Shown: positions 1 through 11,044, numbered from the stretch's first letter. The stretch: 64,000 nucleotides of DNA from Periplaneta americana (GCF_040183065.1 NC_091122.1:152859955-152923954); one strand, 5' to 3'. Translations and numbers: made by a program. Notes: a model not told the origin generated them from the letters alone.

Positions 1-550
1 TGCGCAATACTGGATCAACTGATTTCAATTTATGTACCACTGACACGTCAGAGAACTTGAGAAATTTCAAAGCTCTTACCACAGAACATTATGATATGTG
101 AATTTCTTTGTGTTAGTCGATGAATATTTTTTCTTGCACACAACTTCGTCCTCAAACACATATCTTGTCGTTGTTGGTCAATTGCCTAGGTAATGAAGTC
201 ATTCGCCATCTTGCATGCCAGTATTTTTGTATGATTTCATTTTCTTATTGCAATGCTGTGGATCTTTTGATGTGTGTTCCATGTTCATCTCTTCATTTAC
301 ATCACACAGTACCCAAGCGGTTGTACGAGAAATTCCTGTCCTGTGTAGTAGCTTGCCAAGCAATCATGACTAAGAACAATGTAAAATGATGAATAGTAGA
401 GTAGACGCAAGAAGTGCTTGCCACGGAAAGCTGCGCGAACTTTCGGAAATGTTCGGGTGCACTCGACCTCGCTTCGATTCAATTGGTAAACTGTTGACAG
501 CGCATGTAACGTAATCTAAACCTAGTTGCAGAGTAACTAATAACATGACA
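1..550. other. Intergenic DNA, no gene supported
   Basis: Only short overlapping open frames under 100 codons occur on both strands, with no recognisable domain, splice pattern or codon bias. Nothing further can be supported here. Confidence 0.5.
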
Positions 551-795
551 TTGTTGAAAATACAGAAGCACGATTTTTTTATATATAAAATCACTGAATG
601 AAATGACAAAGATGATATAAGAAATATGTAATTGTTGAAAATACAGAAGCACGAATTTTTTTGCATATAAAATCACTGAATGAAATGACAAAGATGTTAT
701 AAGAAATATGTAATTGTTGAAAATACAGAAGCACGAATTTTTTTACATATAAAATCACTGAATGAAATGACAAAGATGTAAGAAATATGTAATAA
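551..795. repeat. Tandem repeat, three ~82-bp units
   Basis: Three near-identical units begin at 551, 632 and 714, each starting TTGTTGAAAATACAGAAGCA. They differ by a few substitutions and by a short deletion in the last copy (GATGTAAG instead of GATGTTATAAG). The short minus-strand frames here are repetitive products of the units, not genes. Confidence 0.9.
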
Positions 796-1539
796 TTGAT
801 ATTTGACGTTGTAATAAAACACTATTTTTGCGATTTTATTAAAATGTTCCGATAACTAGGGTATTATGGTCGGTTTATTTTAATCTGTATATACTCCTAT
901 GTTACGAGCGGAGCCTGTTTCGTTTTTCATAAATTTATAAATGTTATAAACATTTCCCTAGTTTAACTGTGTAATGTTTTATTAGCACTTCCTAATTTAG
1001 AGCCAAACGGGGGGCATTGTTAAGTACATTGAATGTTATACAGAACTTTGTTATTTAACAAACACACTTTGAACTATATAAAACTCCTGATATAAGGGAC
1101 AAAACACAGAGTTTGTAATGCATATGCTGGCTTCTACCCGCTCTGCACAATACACTCCACGATACGAACAGCCCAAGACCGCGCTTTCGAATGCGCCCTG
1201 TAATCAGCATTCGGTGATTCATAGCAGTCCTGTAATGAGCATGGCGGCACGAGAACCGAGTATTATTATCTGTGTATCAGTCAAATAGGCAAGCTTTCTT
1301 TGCGCTTCCTCTAATAGTAATTTATTTTCCACTACACAGGTACAGTGTGTGGACATTAAAATTGAAATAGAAATATTTAAATAACATAATCATTAATAGC
1401 GTCCTTACATCAACAGTGGTTTTACAATAAACATTTACACGAAATAATAAAATATATAGGCCTATAAGTATATAAGATTTTTTTAATAAAATACATCAAA
1501 GTCGGTAAATAGAACTATTGTAATTCGCGAAAAAATCGT
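796..1539. other. Intergenic DNA, no gene supported
   Basis: AT-rich with no long frame. A TATA-like stretch lies near 1075-1082 after a TGTTAAG start at 1019, which could be the edge of an LTR. No matching CA end with a target duplication was found, so no element is called. Confidence 0.4.
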
Positions 1540-1640
1540 TATTTAAATATGTAAATCATGAAAAAAGTTTGTATTTAAAGATGTAAATCGTGAAGAAAAA
1601 GTTGAAATTTAAACATGCAAATCACTTCTAAAAATTCGTA
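1540..1640. repeat. Short tandem repeat, three ~34-bp units
   Basis: Three degenerate units contain ATTTAAA, ATGTAAATC and GTGAA blocks, starting near 1541, 1574 and 1608. Copies differ at several positions. Confidence 0.6.
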
Positions 1641-2664
1641 ATAAAACACTCATTCCCTTACAGGCTTCCCCACTATTAAATAAGACCGGTTATATACTAG
1701 ATTGAGAAATATGTTAAGTGAATATGAAAAACATTAGGCCTATGTTCATTTACACACTGTGACAGGCCACTTGGCTGTGAAATGATCAAAATACATTATT
1801 CCTTAGCCTTCGTTGCGTACTCTGGCTGAAAAATGTTGTAAATATCTTTTACACATTTCTTATTGTGTTAGTGCGTAACAAACTTAAGATTGCACATATG
1901 TGACACATAGATTTCCAGTTTTCACAGTTGAACAGTCATGCTTTACACATGATAAAACATGAAAGACCAATCTATTTTCGTACTTATTTTGAATGTTTCA
2001 TTGTCGAAAATAAAGTAATGGAAATTCGTCACCGATGAATATATGATTCAGTGATATTCGTAAAAAAAATTGCCAAATTCACAAAGAAACGGGAAAAATA
2101 AGCAAAATTTGCAACAAATCGCGATCGTAAAACATGTCTACACACTGTACAGAGTGCATCTCATTCATATGTACGTACAAAGATTTTAACTCTTGATTCA
2201 TTTAGTAGAAATTCGTGAAAAAAATCATTGCTGAAAATCGTATGTTCCTAATGATGACCTTATCAACCTAAACATCGCAACAGGAGGTAATTATCGATAA
2301 AATTTCCCAGAATTTATCTTTTGCTTTATCCGAATTTTGTTGTTTTTGGGCAGATCTGAATTTACTTTTGATTAGCTGTTTTACAGATTAAAATGGAAGT
2401 CCATGTTGTAAAATTTCAGTCCCTTTTAGCCAAAAAGTCTGCTGTTTGTTTCCCTTTATAACACAGTGGGAAGTAATACACTGAAAACTAATTTCTTTTT
2501 TCTATAGTTTGGTTAGGCAATAGATAATTTTTTTACAATCCTGAATTTTAGCCCCTTTTGTAGACTGTTGTGAGACTATAGCTTGCATGGCTGCCCTTGG
2601 ATCTGATAATATAATAGCTTTTTGGAATTTATTTAATCTAGAGGTTTTAAAATATATATATAAT
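1641..2664. other. AT-rich intergenic DNA, nothing recognised
   Basis: No frame above 60 codons and no terminal inverted repeats or tRNA-like boxes could be found in this stretch. Confidence 0.5.
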
Positions 2665-3548
2665 AAATAATAATAATAAATTTAGCCCGTACACATCCCG
2701 TAAGGGTAAGGGCCTCCTGTTGTCACAGGGAATTGCTCTTAAGTAGACTCCTAAGGTGAGTGAGTCTTTGGGAGCTTGGTCATATTACTGATATTTCTTC
2801 GTTTCACTGTTTCCTGACTTCCCTCTTCGATCATTTCTACCATACTCATCTCCCACACTTCCTCATATCACTTCACATGAATTACACTCACTATCCTTGA
2901 CTTTCTGCCCTATCTGGTGCTTGTCGATTCATGTGTGGTGCCAGCTGCCTCCATACTTCTCTGTCTCGTGCCACTCTCGACCATTGACTTCCCGCTCTGG
3001 TTCTGAAGTAGTCTGCCCATCTGGTTTTTTGTCGTCCCACGTGCCGTCATCCTTCTCTCGGGTCTCACATTATGATGTGATTAGTCCATTTCTGGTGATC
3101 CATACGTGCTACGTGGCCGCCCCACTTCCATTTTAGGTTTTCTGCCCTTTCTACCACATCACGCATTTTTGTCCTCCTTCTTATTTCCTCGTTTCTGAGT
3201 CTGTCTCTTAGTGAAACATTTAGGATCTTCGTTTCCATTCTCCTTTGACAAACCTGTAGCTGTTTTTTCTGTCAAGGACCACGTTTGACAGCCATAGAGT
3301 AATGTCGGCATGACACATTTGTCTAGGATTTCAGCTTTCGTACTTGCTTTTTGCCGTTTGTCCATGAGTAGGAATTTGAGCGACCAAAATTTGTTCCATG
3401 CCAGTCCTATTCTGCATTTGATTTCATTCTCTGTGTTCTTGTTTAGGGAGATGCTTTTAAAATATATATAAATAGCAGTAAATTCAAAAATCTGTTGTGC
3501 TCCTCTTGAATGTACAATACTTGCTCTGTTACAACTTTCTTTAGGCAA
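2665..3548 (-). mobile_element. Non-LTR retrotransposon (LINE) 3' end, degenerate
   Basis: On the minus strand the frame 3548-3159 encodes the post-catalytic end of a LINE reverse transcriptase: a segment with ILDKCVMPTLLYGCQTWSLT, the thumb region shared by CR1/RTE-type elements. It continues downstream after frameshifts at about 3140-2900 as KWKWGGHVARMDHQ followed by W-P-R-E-G and RWADY. This is the typical LINE C-terminus. Several stops and frameshifts show that the copy is dead. It is 5'-truncated and lacks the catalytic YADD part. The clade is not resolved by eye. Confidence 0.8.
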
Positions 3549-4344
3549 TGTCTTTTTTTCTTATCAAGAACGAAATCTGTTTCTCATCACAACACACCAT
3601 TCAGTAGACACGTTTCACTGAGGAAAATGCTTTGCTGTACTAGGTATGTATCTAACCATGGATAAAAATACTGTATTTCTCAATACAGTTCAAGCAGTTC
3701 ATTAACTGAGATTGCCAGTATAAAATGTCAGCAGAATTGTATCGCTGGCTTAGTGTAACAACTGATGAGGAAAGCCCACATGTTGTGTTCTTTACCAGGC
3801 TTAAAGGAAACAAAAGGTTGGGGGAAACCCAACATGCCACCAGCAAAGAACCTTGTATTTCGGTAAGAATGCCAGTAACTTAGGTTTGATTCTATCTGTA
3901 AGTTGATTTAGATTCCTGTATCAAGGTCTGACTTAACCAATAATTGTTTTCTATAATTAAATACATTCTGTATATATATATGTTTTTTTTTCTGTTTGTA
4001 ATCGTTGTTTTAACTTCTGTATTAACATTAAACCTAATGACTGTGCAATTTAACTGATGATAGTGTTATACAGTAGATTCAATAAAAATGCTTATTGAGT
4101 ATTTGAAGGGACAGAGTGAACATATTGTTATGACTTATGGGGGAAAATTTCATTTGTTTCATTGTCTGAAATTTGTGCCTGGTGTATAGTGGGAAGAGCT
4201 TAAAAGTTTGTAAACGAAGTTAACTAAAGAATGATGTGACTGATTTCAAAGTGTTTCACACTTACTGACCCATTCCTGAAATGTATCTTCCTGTCAGCTG
4301 TCATTTGGAGTTGTTGAATTGATGTTGCGTATTTTCCATGCATT
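3549..4344. other. Intergenic DNA, no gene supported
   Basis: Only small frames without recognisable content occur between the LINE remnant and the hAT element. Confidence 0.5.
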
Positions 4345-4352
4345 GTGATCAT

Positions 4353-5583
4353 TAGACCTCGGACTTTTAGGTCCTAAAAATCTTAAATTAGGTACCTAAA
4401 ATAGATTCTATCACAATTCAAAATAGGTTCTAAAATTATAAAAATAGGTGAACAAGAAATGACATTATTTCATTTCCCATTACAAATTAGCCGAAACATT
4501 TGACATTATTTCATTGTACATGTCCATAATTAGAGCCAGAGTAAACAACTAACACCTTTTCTAAATTTTTCATTGAGAAACTGCATCGCTTCTCAGATAA
4601 CACCATCTTATATGCCGAAAATGAGCATTCCACATCAACTGATGACACCAGAGCATATTTAAATGTTGGTATTAGATGCAAGGGAACAGCATATTCTTGT
4701 TCAGGTGTTTTGCCAGCCAAGATGTCAGCAACTGTGCGGAGAACTGCCAGTCCTGGGTTTTTTTGAAGCACTGATTTGAGTTTTTCAGAAACTTTTTCAC
4801 CAACATAACCAGGAACCAAGTTGATTTTTTCTGTCACCTCTTCTATCAATCCCAGTTGCGTGTAGACCAGTTTGCCTGAAGACTCTAGAGCATTAATAAT
4901 GGGGACCAGAAATACATAATGTGATTTGATGAATGCAATATCCCGGGCAATTGTTGGGTCCTGCAGAAGTTTTTTAGCTGAAGTAATGCTCAATGCATCC
5001 TCCCCCAGTTTCAAAACAAAGTTCTTAATGTCCTCCAAATGATTGCTGCAATATTCCACGGCCTGTAACCATGTTCCCCATCGGGTAAGAATAGGTTCTG
5101 GTGGAAGTGGCACATTGGGAAGTTGCTCTCGAAATAATTGAATCCTCATAGGTGCTTTAATAAAAACCTTTTTAATTGTGGAAACCAGCTTATTCACTTG
5201 TGGATATTCAAGCCGTATCGTCTCAGCTATGCAATTCATGGCATGGGCAAGACAAGTAATATGGAGCAAGGCAGGGTAAAATACTTTAAGTAATTTAACT
5301 GCAGCAATCATGTACGGGGCTGCATCAGTGTAGATTACTAGCTGCGATTGTTGTCAAGGCATGACTGGCATACAGAATTACACAGCGTTTCCATATTACC
5401 AACTGTAGAAATTGGAAAATGTAAAATTAGGTAAAAATAGTTTCTAACGTGAAATTAGGTATTTTTAGGTTGTATAGGACCACCATTTTCGAACATATAT
5501 TACTATAATTCGTATATATACAACTTTTCTTTTGTATATATCATGAGGAACAAAATAGGTTTTTACCTAAAATCCGAGGTCTA
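4353..5583 (-). mobile_element. hAT DNA transposon, internally deleted, with 8-bp target duplication
   Basis: The element is bounded by terminal inverted repeats starting TAGACCTCGGA at 4353 and ending TCCGAGGTCTA at 5583. It is flanked by a perfect 8-bp duplication GTGATCAT (4345-4352 and 5584-5591), the hallmark of hAT insertion. It is only 1,231 bp and carries the C-terminal part of a transposase on the minus strand. The N-terminal zinc finger and first catalytic block are gone, so it is a deletion derivative that would need a complete relative to move. The intact duplication suggests a fairly young insertion. Confidence 0.93.
4511..5362 (-). pseudogene. hAT transposase, C-terminal part
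   Basis: From the internal ATG at 5311 there is an uninterrupted frame of 266 residues. The same frame is open upstream to a stop near 5364 and includes IYTDAAPYM, which fits the second catalytic Asp region of hAT transposases. Residues CLAHAMN follow, then a helical insertion-domain region with a TRWGTWL motif, and a C-terminal dimerisation-type block ([13 protein letters not shown]). This layout matches the insect hAT proteins often labelled CGGBP1-like. There is no BED finger or first Asp, so it is not catalytically complete. No start codon is convincing; the ATG at 5311 lies mid-domain. Confidence 0.85.
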
Positions 5584-5629
5584 GTGATCATAATTTAAAA
5601 TTATTATCTGCCCTGGTTGTTTGCGTTTA

Positions 5630-5975
5630 TGGAACACATCATTTCTGTCTTTGGTATTTCCCCAACTTAAAGTCTTATGTACTCCTCAGTCTCGCATTCT
5701 TTTTCTTCGTCAGGTACTACAACTTTTTAGAACAAAGTTTTGTCCTCGACAGGTTTTCTCCATCCCTTCCTCTCCGGATTATTTTTGTTCAATTTTTAAC
5801 TTTTAGTTCTTAAGGTTTTTAATCACATCATCTTTCCATCTAAGTTCGTCTCTTCCATGTACTTTAGTTAATAATGGATACCAATTATTAATTTTTTAAA
5901 CTAATTTGTTATCTTTCATTATATTAGCATGACCAAACCACCCTATTCTTTGGGATCTAACAATATTTATGATAT
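5630..5975 (-). mobile_element. LINE 3'-end fragment
   Basis: Read on the minus strand with frame changes, 5975-5810 gives IVRSQRIGWFGHANIM and then a KVHGRDELRWKDDV block. This is the conserved LINE tail motif (GH-x-RM followed by GRP-x-RW-x-DDV). Downstream text has weaker similarity to the same tail. It abuts both the hAT element and the composite repeat cluster. Confidence 0.55.
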
Positions 5976-6215
5976 GTTATTATGATGTACCGAAGTACAT
6001 ATGATATTTCAGTGCAGAAATTTTGCGTCATCATGTGATGATGAATGAGTGGAACAGAGGAAAATTCTCTCCGGCACCGAGATTTGAACCCGGGTTTTCA
6101 GCTCTACTTGCTGACGCACTATCCACTAAGCCACACCGGATTTCCATCCCGATGTCGGATTGAATCCTCTCAGTTTAAGTTCCAACTCTTGGGTTCCCTC
6201 TAGTGGCCTACCCTC
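5976..6215 (-). repeat. Composite tRNA-like repeat, inverted copy
   Basis: This minus-strand copy of the ~380-bp unit lies head-to-head with the next two units; the junction is near 6215. It carries an A-box-like TGGCTTAGTGGAT and a B-box-like GGTTCAAATCT with the following GGTGCCGGAGAGAATTTTC. The hairpin ATGTAC-TTCG-GTACAT lies near 5995. Confidence 0.8.
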
Positions 6216-6940
6216 ATACACTGTACTTCGGTACATCGTAACAATATATATGATATGCGAAAAATAATCACTTCGTGATTTAAGACGGCGCTTATTCCGT
6301 CGGATCCCGGCCACTTAGTCACTCATAACGAGTGCACCTCTGCACATGTGTGGACATTGTGCCACTGTCATACATCTATGACGCAGTGCATGAGGGTAGA
6401 CCACTAGAGGGAACCCAAGAGTTGGAACTTAGACTGAGAGGATTCAATCCAACATCGGGATGGGAATCCGGTGTGGCTTAGTGAATAGAGCGTTAGCACA
6501 TAGAACTCAAAACCCGGGTTCAAATCCCAGTGCCGGAGAGAATTTTTCTCTGTTCCACTCATTCATCGTTATGATGATGCGGAATTTCTGCACTGAAATA
6601 TCATATGTACTTCAGTACATTGTAATAATATATAATATGCGAAAAATAATCACTTCGTGATTTAAGACAGCACTTATTCCGTCGGATCTTGGCCACTTAG
6701 TCACTCATAATGAGTGCACCTCTGCACATGTGTGAACATTGTGCCTCTGTCATACATCTATGATGCAGTGCATGAGGGTAGGCCACTAGAGGGAACCCAA
6801 GAGTTGGAACTTAAACTGAGAGGATTCAATCCGACATCGGGATGGGAAGTGGCTAGAGCATCAACACATAGAGCTGAAAACCCGGGTTCAAATCCCGGTG
6901 CCAGAGAGAATTTTTCTCTGTTCCACTCCTCCATCATCAA
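6216..6940 (+). repeat. Two tandem composite units with tRNA-like (SINE) modules
   Basis: Two direct units of about 380 bp start near 6216 and 6600. Each contains a hairpin-forming AATCAC-TTC-GTGATT, a CACTCATAA-GAGTG palindrome, a conserved block ending AGAGGATTCAATCC, and a tRNA-like module. In unit one the module is at about 6468-6535, with TGGCTTAGTGAAT and GGTTCAAATCC as internal promoter boxes. Unit two has lost roughly 20 bases around the A box (6846-6860). The modules are too diverged and too embedded to be tRNA genes. A SINE-derived composite repeat is the best description. Confidence 0.8.
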
Positions 6941-6999
6941 ATATTTATGATGTTTTTATTATGTAATGCTCGTATGATTACTAAGTAAACTAAAAAAAC

Positions 7000-7750
7000 T
7001 CCAAAATGAAATAACATTTCAGTGGATACCTAGTCATTGTGGTATACCTGGAAACGACAAAGTTGATAACATTGCAAAACAGGTAACATATTGCAACCAA
7101 GACCTCTTCAAGTGATATCTCTATCCAGTGCCTTTGTTTCAGTAAAGTCGCATTTTATATACCTATGGATCAACAATTGGCTCTCTTCTGACAGGAAAAT
7201 TTTTAAAGTGTGTACCAGGGGCGTATTTTGCGGACTACCGGGGCTACCGGCGGTAGCCCAAGGAAATTACAAAAGAAAAAGTTTATAATATAACATAATG
7301 TAATAATTTTGTATTCTTAGTTTTACCATAGTAATTAAAATTAAAATAATTGTTAGATATATTTTGTGTAATAATAGGGTCAGCGGTAGCCCAAACCCTT
7401 TAACCAGTATACGCCTCTGGTGTGTACAAAAGAAACTAAATGATCTGGAAATATACAAAAACTTGCCCAGACATATTCAAACATTTTTAACAAGAGCCAG
7501 AACAGGTCACATTGTTACAAAATTGTACTACACCGATTTCACCTTTCTGATAATCCTACTTGTCTGTGGTGTAATAATCATGATGAAGATCTGTAAACTG
7601 TCCATCCATAAACCACCATCCATAAACCACAAAAGAAGTAAATTAAAATCATCTGTACCAGTTGCAGAAGACAGAGCCCTGCAGTATATATTGACCACAC
7701 CCCAACTCTGGCTACTAACAACAGGCATCTATAATGAACACCGATCAAAA
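7000..7750 (+). mobile_element. LINE C-terminal/RNase H remnant, split by a hAT MITE
   Basis: Translation of 7011-7081 gives ITFQWIPSHCGIPGNDKVD, the RNase H active-site region found in I/Jockey-group LINEs. The reading resumes after the inserted MITE with RHIQTFLTRARTGHIVTKLY (about 7470-7525) and a degenerate zinc-knuckle-like C-x-CG stretch near 7555-7575. Removing the MITE (7216-7419 plus one 8-bp repeat) makes the LINE text continuous. The copy is frameshifted and dead. Confidence 0.7.
7216..7419. mobile_element. hAT-type MITE, 204 bp
   Basis: The ends are CAGGGGCGTATTTTG and, inverted, CAGAGGCGTATACTG. They are flanked by a perfect 8-bp duplication GTGTGTAC (7208-7215 and 7420-7427). 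A second internal inverted block (GGTAGCCCAA) occurs near both ends. It has no coding capacity. The size, terminal sequence and 8-bp duplication fit a non-autonomous hAT element inserted into the LINE remnant. Confidence 0.9.
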
Positions 7751-7764
7751 TACCCCTTGTCCAC

Positions 7765-8032
7765 ACCTGTGGAGTAACGGTCAGTGCATCTGGCCGCGAA
7801 ACTAGGTGGCCCAGTTCGAATCCCGGTCAGGGCAAGTTACCTGGTTGAGGTTTTTTCCGGGGTTTTTCCGGGGTTTTCCCTCAACCCAATACGAGCAAAT
7901 GCTGGGTAACTTTCGGTGCTGGACCTCGGACTCATTTCACCGGCATTATCACCCTCATTTCATTCAGACGCCAAATAACCTAGATGTTGATACAGTGTCG
8001 TAAAATAACCAAATAAAATAAAATACCCCTCA
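7765..8032 (+). mobile_element. tRNA-derived SINE
   Basis: A tRNA-like head (7769-7845) has the B-box-like AGTTCGAATCC. It is followed by a body with GGTTTTTTCCGGGGTTTT and ACCTCGGACTCATTTCACC, ending in AATAACCAAATAAAATAAAATA. The same body organisation occurs at 18640-18900 (plus) and about 16521-16650 (minus), which identifies one SINE family in this window. Confidence 0.85.
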
Positions 8033-8334
8033 TTTCTCATGAAAAAAAAAACTGAATCGACTATAGTGGATACAGCAAACAGTTGGATACATTAAGAAGA
8101 TTGAGTGATTGATTGATTGATTCTACACCATTTGGTTCATTAGTTGGTCCATATATTTTTCTTAAATTTCCCAATATGTAAAGAAAATTTAATTAATAAA
8201 ATTAACCCTACACAAGCGATAGAAATAGAGTAGCTACTATCTGGACCTGGTTGAAGATATCAAAAAAAGTGACACTCGAAAAGGTGTTCTAAAATTGCTA
8301 GCATTCCAAACTGTTCATAGTAGATTTCCTGAGA

Positions 8335-8720
8335 TATAATGGCTTCTTATTTTTATTGTTATATCCCTGCTTCCAAGCAAAATAGAGCAGGTACTGGTGC
8401 TACATTTCCACTTTTCCCGTTTTGTAAATCCTTAGATTATGGAGCTACAAATTTTGATGAAGTTGAAGCCATCTACTCGACACTTCAAAATCTCTTATTT
8501 TCAACAAGCTGTTATATTCAGTGATTCTAAAGCAGCTATTACTGCTATAACAACTGATCTGTCACCTAAAAGTAAAAAATAACTGAATGTTGGAAAATTA
8601 TACACCTTCTGATGAAGTTTAACAAAGGAATAGTTTTTCAGTGGATACCAGTACATTGTAGGATTATCTGGTAGTGAAGCCGCTGACAATCTTGCTAAGA
8701 AGGGAAGTAAAATCTTACAA
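8335..8720 (+). mobile_element. LINE RNase H domain fragment
   Basis: The frame from 8339 reads through ATNFDEVEAIYSTLQNLLF. It continues in another frame as AVIFSDSKAAITAITTD and, after more breaks, VFQWIPVHC and EAADNLAKKG (about 8633-8705). These are RNase H motifs of the I/Jockey LINE group (DSKAAI; HC-x-I-x-G-x-E-x-AD). At least two frameshifts make it a pseudogene. It lies immediately left of the next LINE insertion. Confidence 0.75.
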
Positions 8721-8802
8721 AACTCCATGTCAACTTTGTAATTTTCAATAGTTAAAAGATTAATCAACTCAAAGTATCAAGATGCGAGTGTCTAAATGTA
8801 TA

Positions 8803-10194
8803 CTTACTTACTTACTGGCTTTTAAGGAACCCAGAGGTTCATTGCCGCCCTCACATAAGCCCACCATTGGTCTCTATCCTGAGCAAGATTAATCCAGTCT
8901 CTATCATCATATCCCACCTCCCTCAAATCCATTTTAGTATTATCGTCCCATCTACATCTCGGCCTCCCCAAAGGTCTTTTTCCCTCCGGCCTCCCAACTA
9001 ACACTCTATATGCATTTCTGGTTTCGCCCATATGTGCTACATGCCCTGCCCGTCTCAAACGTCTGGATTTAATGTTCCTAATTATGTCAGGTGAAGAATA
9101 CAATGCGTGCAGTTCTGTGTTGTGTAACTTTCTCCATTCTCCTGTAACTTCATCCCTCTTAGCCCCAAATATTTTCCTAAGCACCTTATTCTCAAAACAC
9201 TCTTAATCTCTGTTCCTCTCTCAAAGTGAGAGTCCAAGTTTCACAAGCATACAGAACAACCGATAATATAACTGTTTTATAAATTCTAGCTTTCAGATTT
9301 TTTGACAGCATACTGGATGATAAAAGTTTCTCAACCGAATAATAACAGGCATTTCCTATATTTATTCTGTGTTTAATTTCCTCCCAAGTATCATTTATAT
9401 TTGTTACTGTTGCTCCCAGATATTTGAACTTCTCCACTTCTTCAAAAGATAAATTTCCAGTTTTTATATTTCCATTTCGTACAATATTCTCGTCACGAGA
9501 CATAATTATATACTTTGTCTTTTCGGGATTTACTTCCAAACCTATCTCTTTACTTGCTATAAGTAAAATTCCCGTGTTTTCCCTAATCGTTTGTGGATTT
9601 TCTCCTAACATATTCACGTCATCCGCATAGACAAGCAGCTGATGTAACCCGTTCAATTCCAAACCCTCTCTGTTATCCTGGACTTTCCTAATGGCATATT
9701 CTAGAGCAAAGTTAAAAAGTGAAGGTGATAGTGCATCTCCTTTGCTTTAGCCCGCAGTGAATTGGAAATGCATCTGACAGAAACTAACCTATACGAACTC
9801 TGCTGTACGTTTCACTGAAACACATTTTAATTAATCGAACTAGTTTCTTGGGAATACCAAATTCAATAAGAATATCATATAAAACTTCTCTCTTAACCGA
9901 GTCATATTGCTTTTTGAAATCTATGAATAACTGATGCACTGTACTCTTATACTCCCATTTTTTCTCCATTATCTGTCAAATACAAAATATCTGATCAATA
10001 GTTGATCTATTACGCCTAAAACCACACTGATGGTCCCCAATAATTTCATCTACATATGGAGTTAATCTTCTCAAAAGAATATTGGACAAAATTTTGTACG
10101 ACGTCAACAAAAGTGATATTCCTTGAAAGTTACTACAATTAGTCTTGTCCCCCTTCTTAAAGATAGATACGATTATGGACTCCTTCCATTGTTC
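8803..10194 (-). mobile_element. 5'-truncated LINE with 13-bp target-site duplication
   Basis: A minus-strand LINE copy is flanked by a perfect 13-bp duplication GTCTAAATGTATA (8790-8802 and 10195-10207). This is the signature of target-primed reverse transcription. Its 3' end on the minus strand is a short (TAAG)n-type tail at 8803-8816. Truncation removes everything before the RT palm. The same ending (RPEGKRPLGRPRCRWDDN and a final WAYVRAAMNLWVP) recurs in insect LINEs I associate with cockroaches. The RTE or CR1/L2 group is likely but not resolved. Confidence 0.92.
8822..9969 (-). pseudogene. LINE reverse transcriptase, broken into three frames
   Basis: Reading down the minus strand, 9969-9784 holds the RT finger/palm region with LFIDFKKQYDSVKREVLYD (motif A region). 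9662-9192 contains the catalytic [13 protein letters not shown] (YADD) and the thumb with [10 protein letters not shown]. 9184-8822 holds the C-terminal basic region with RRAGHVAHMGE and GRPRCRWDDN. A stop lies near 9748, and there are breaks between 9784 and 9662 and near 9190, so the enzyme is not expressed intact. No endonuclease domain remains because of the 5' truncation. Confidence 0.9.
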
Positions 10195-10207
10195 GTCTAA
10201 ATGTATA

Positions 10208-10847
10208 AGAAAATATAATTCCTGATTAATGTTGACACTTTATTTTAAAATTACTTTCATGTTTAATTGGGAAATACTGAATTCTATATTGACTGTTTTC
10301 ATTTGTGAGATGATATAAAGTAGACTGAGTAAAAAAAAAAAAAAAAAACGGGCCAGTCCCTCGATTCTTGTGGATGAGGGGTTTGTGGTTTATCTAGCTT
10401 GGCAATCCTTGAAATGTGGCAACCCTAAGTGATGACCTGGATCCCTGGACCTTCGGTGGAAAAGAAATCATCTTCATAAGAATGGATAAACAAAAGCAAA
10501 ACATTGACACTCGTCAGTGAAGGATGCTGGAGTGTAAGGATGATCCCAAGGGCGTAAGACTTGTGCTGAGCATAAAGCAGAGAAGCTCCTGTAGATGAAT
10601 CAGCTTTTCTCTGGAGCAGGCCTGGCAACATTTACCATACTCAGTCCTGGTGCTGCAAAGAAGGAGAGGAATTGAGGAACAAGAGGAGGAAACTTACATA
10701 TTGTGAGTAATAACTTTACTGTTTATTGTGTGCAGGCTAATCTTCAACACACTATTGATGCCTCCAGGGTTCTTACCTGTAGGTTGCTGTCTGAGAAAAC
10801 AAATCACCCTAATACAGGAACCATGGATCCATGAGGGCTGTACTAAG
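10208..10847. other. Intergenic DNA with an 18-bp poly-A run
   Basis: An A-run at 10331-10348 may be a retrotransposed tail, but no element could be assigned on its left. The rest has only short frames without recognisable content. Confidence 0.4.
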
Positions 10848-11044
10848 ATCTGCTCACACCAATGTGGAAGCAGGAGCGGAAGTAAAACCGACGCGAATTA
10901 TTGTGAATACAACGGGATATGAATTCATTCACACCGCAGCAACATATTCACGACTGCGTCCAGTTTGATGTGAAAACAAGGACGAATTTCGCAGAATTAC
11001 AAGTTTCATTGTCGCTCCCGCATTCTGCATTGGTGTGAGTGGAC
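10848..11044. mobile_element. MITE candidate with ~30-bp inverted ends
   Basis: The left end CTCACACCAATGTGGAAGC (from 10853) is matched inverted by the right end (about 11010-11040), including the shared CTCACACCAATG and GGGAGCG-type blocks. The similarity runs outward to GATC/GGTC at the edges. It has no coding capacity. A target duplication could not be fixed, so the superfamily is left open. Confidence 0.65.

Noticed and set aside
1019-1340. LTR starting TGTTAAG with a TATAAAA box
   Set aside because: No CA end with a matching target duplication was found, and there is no second copy in the window.
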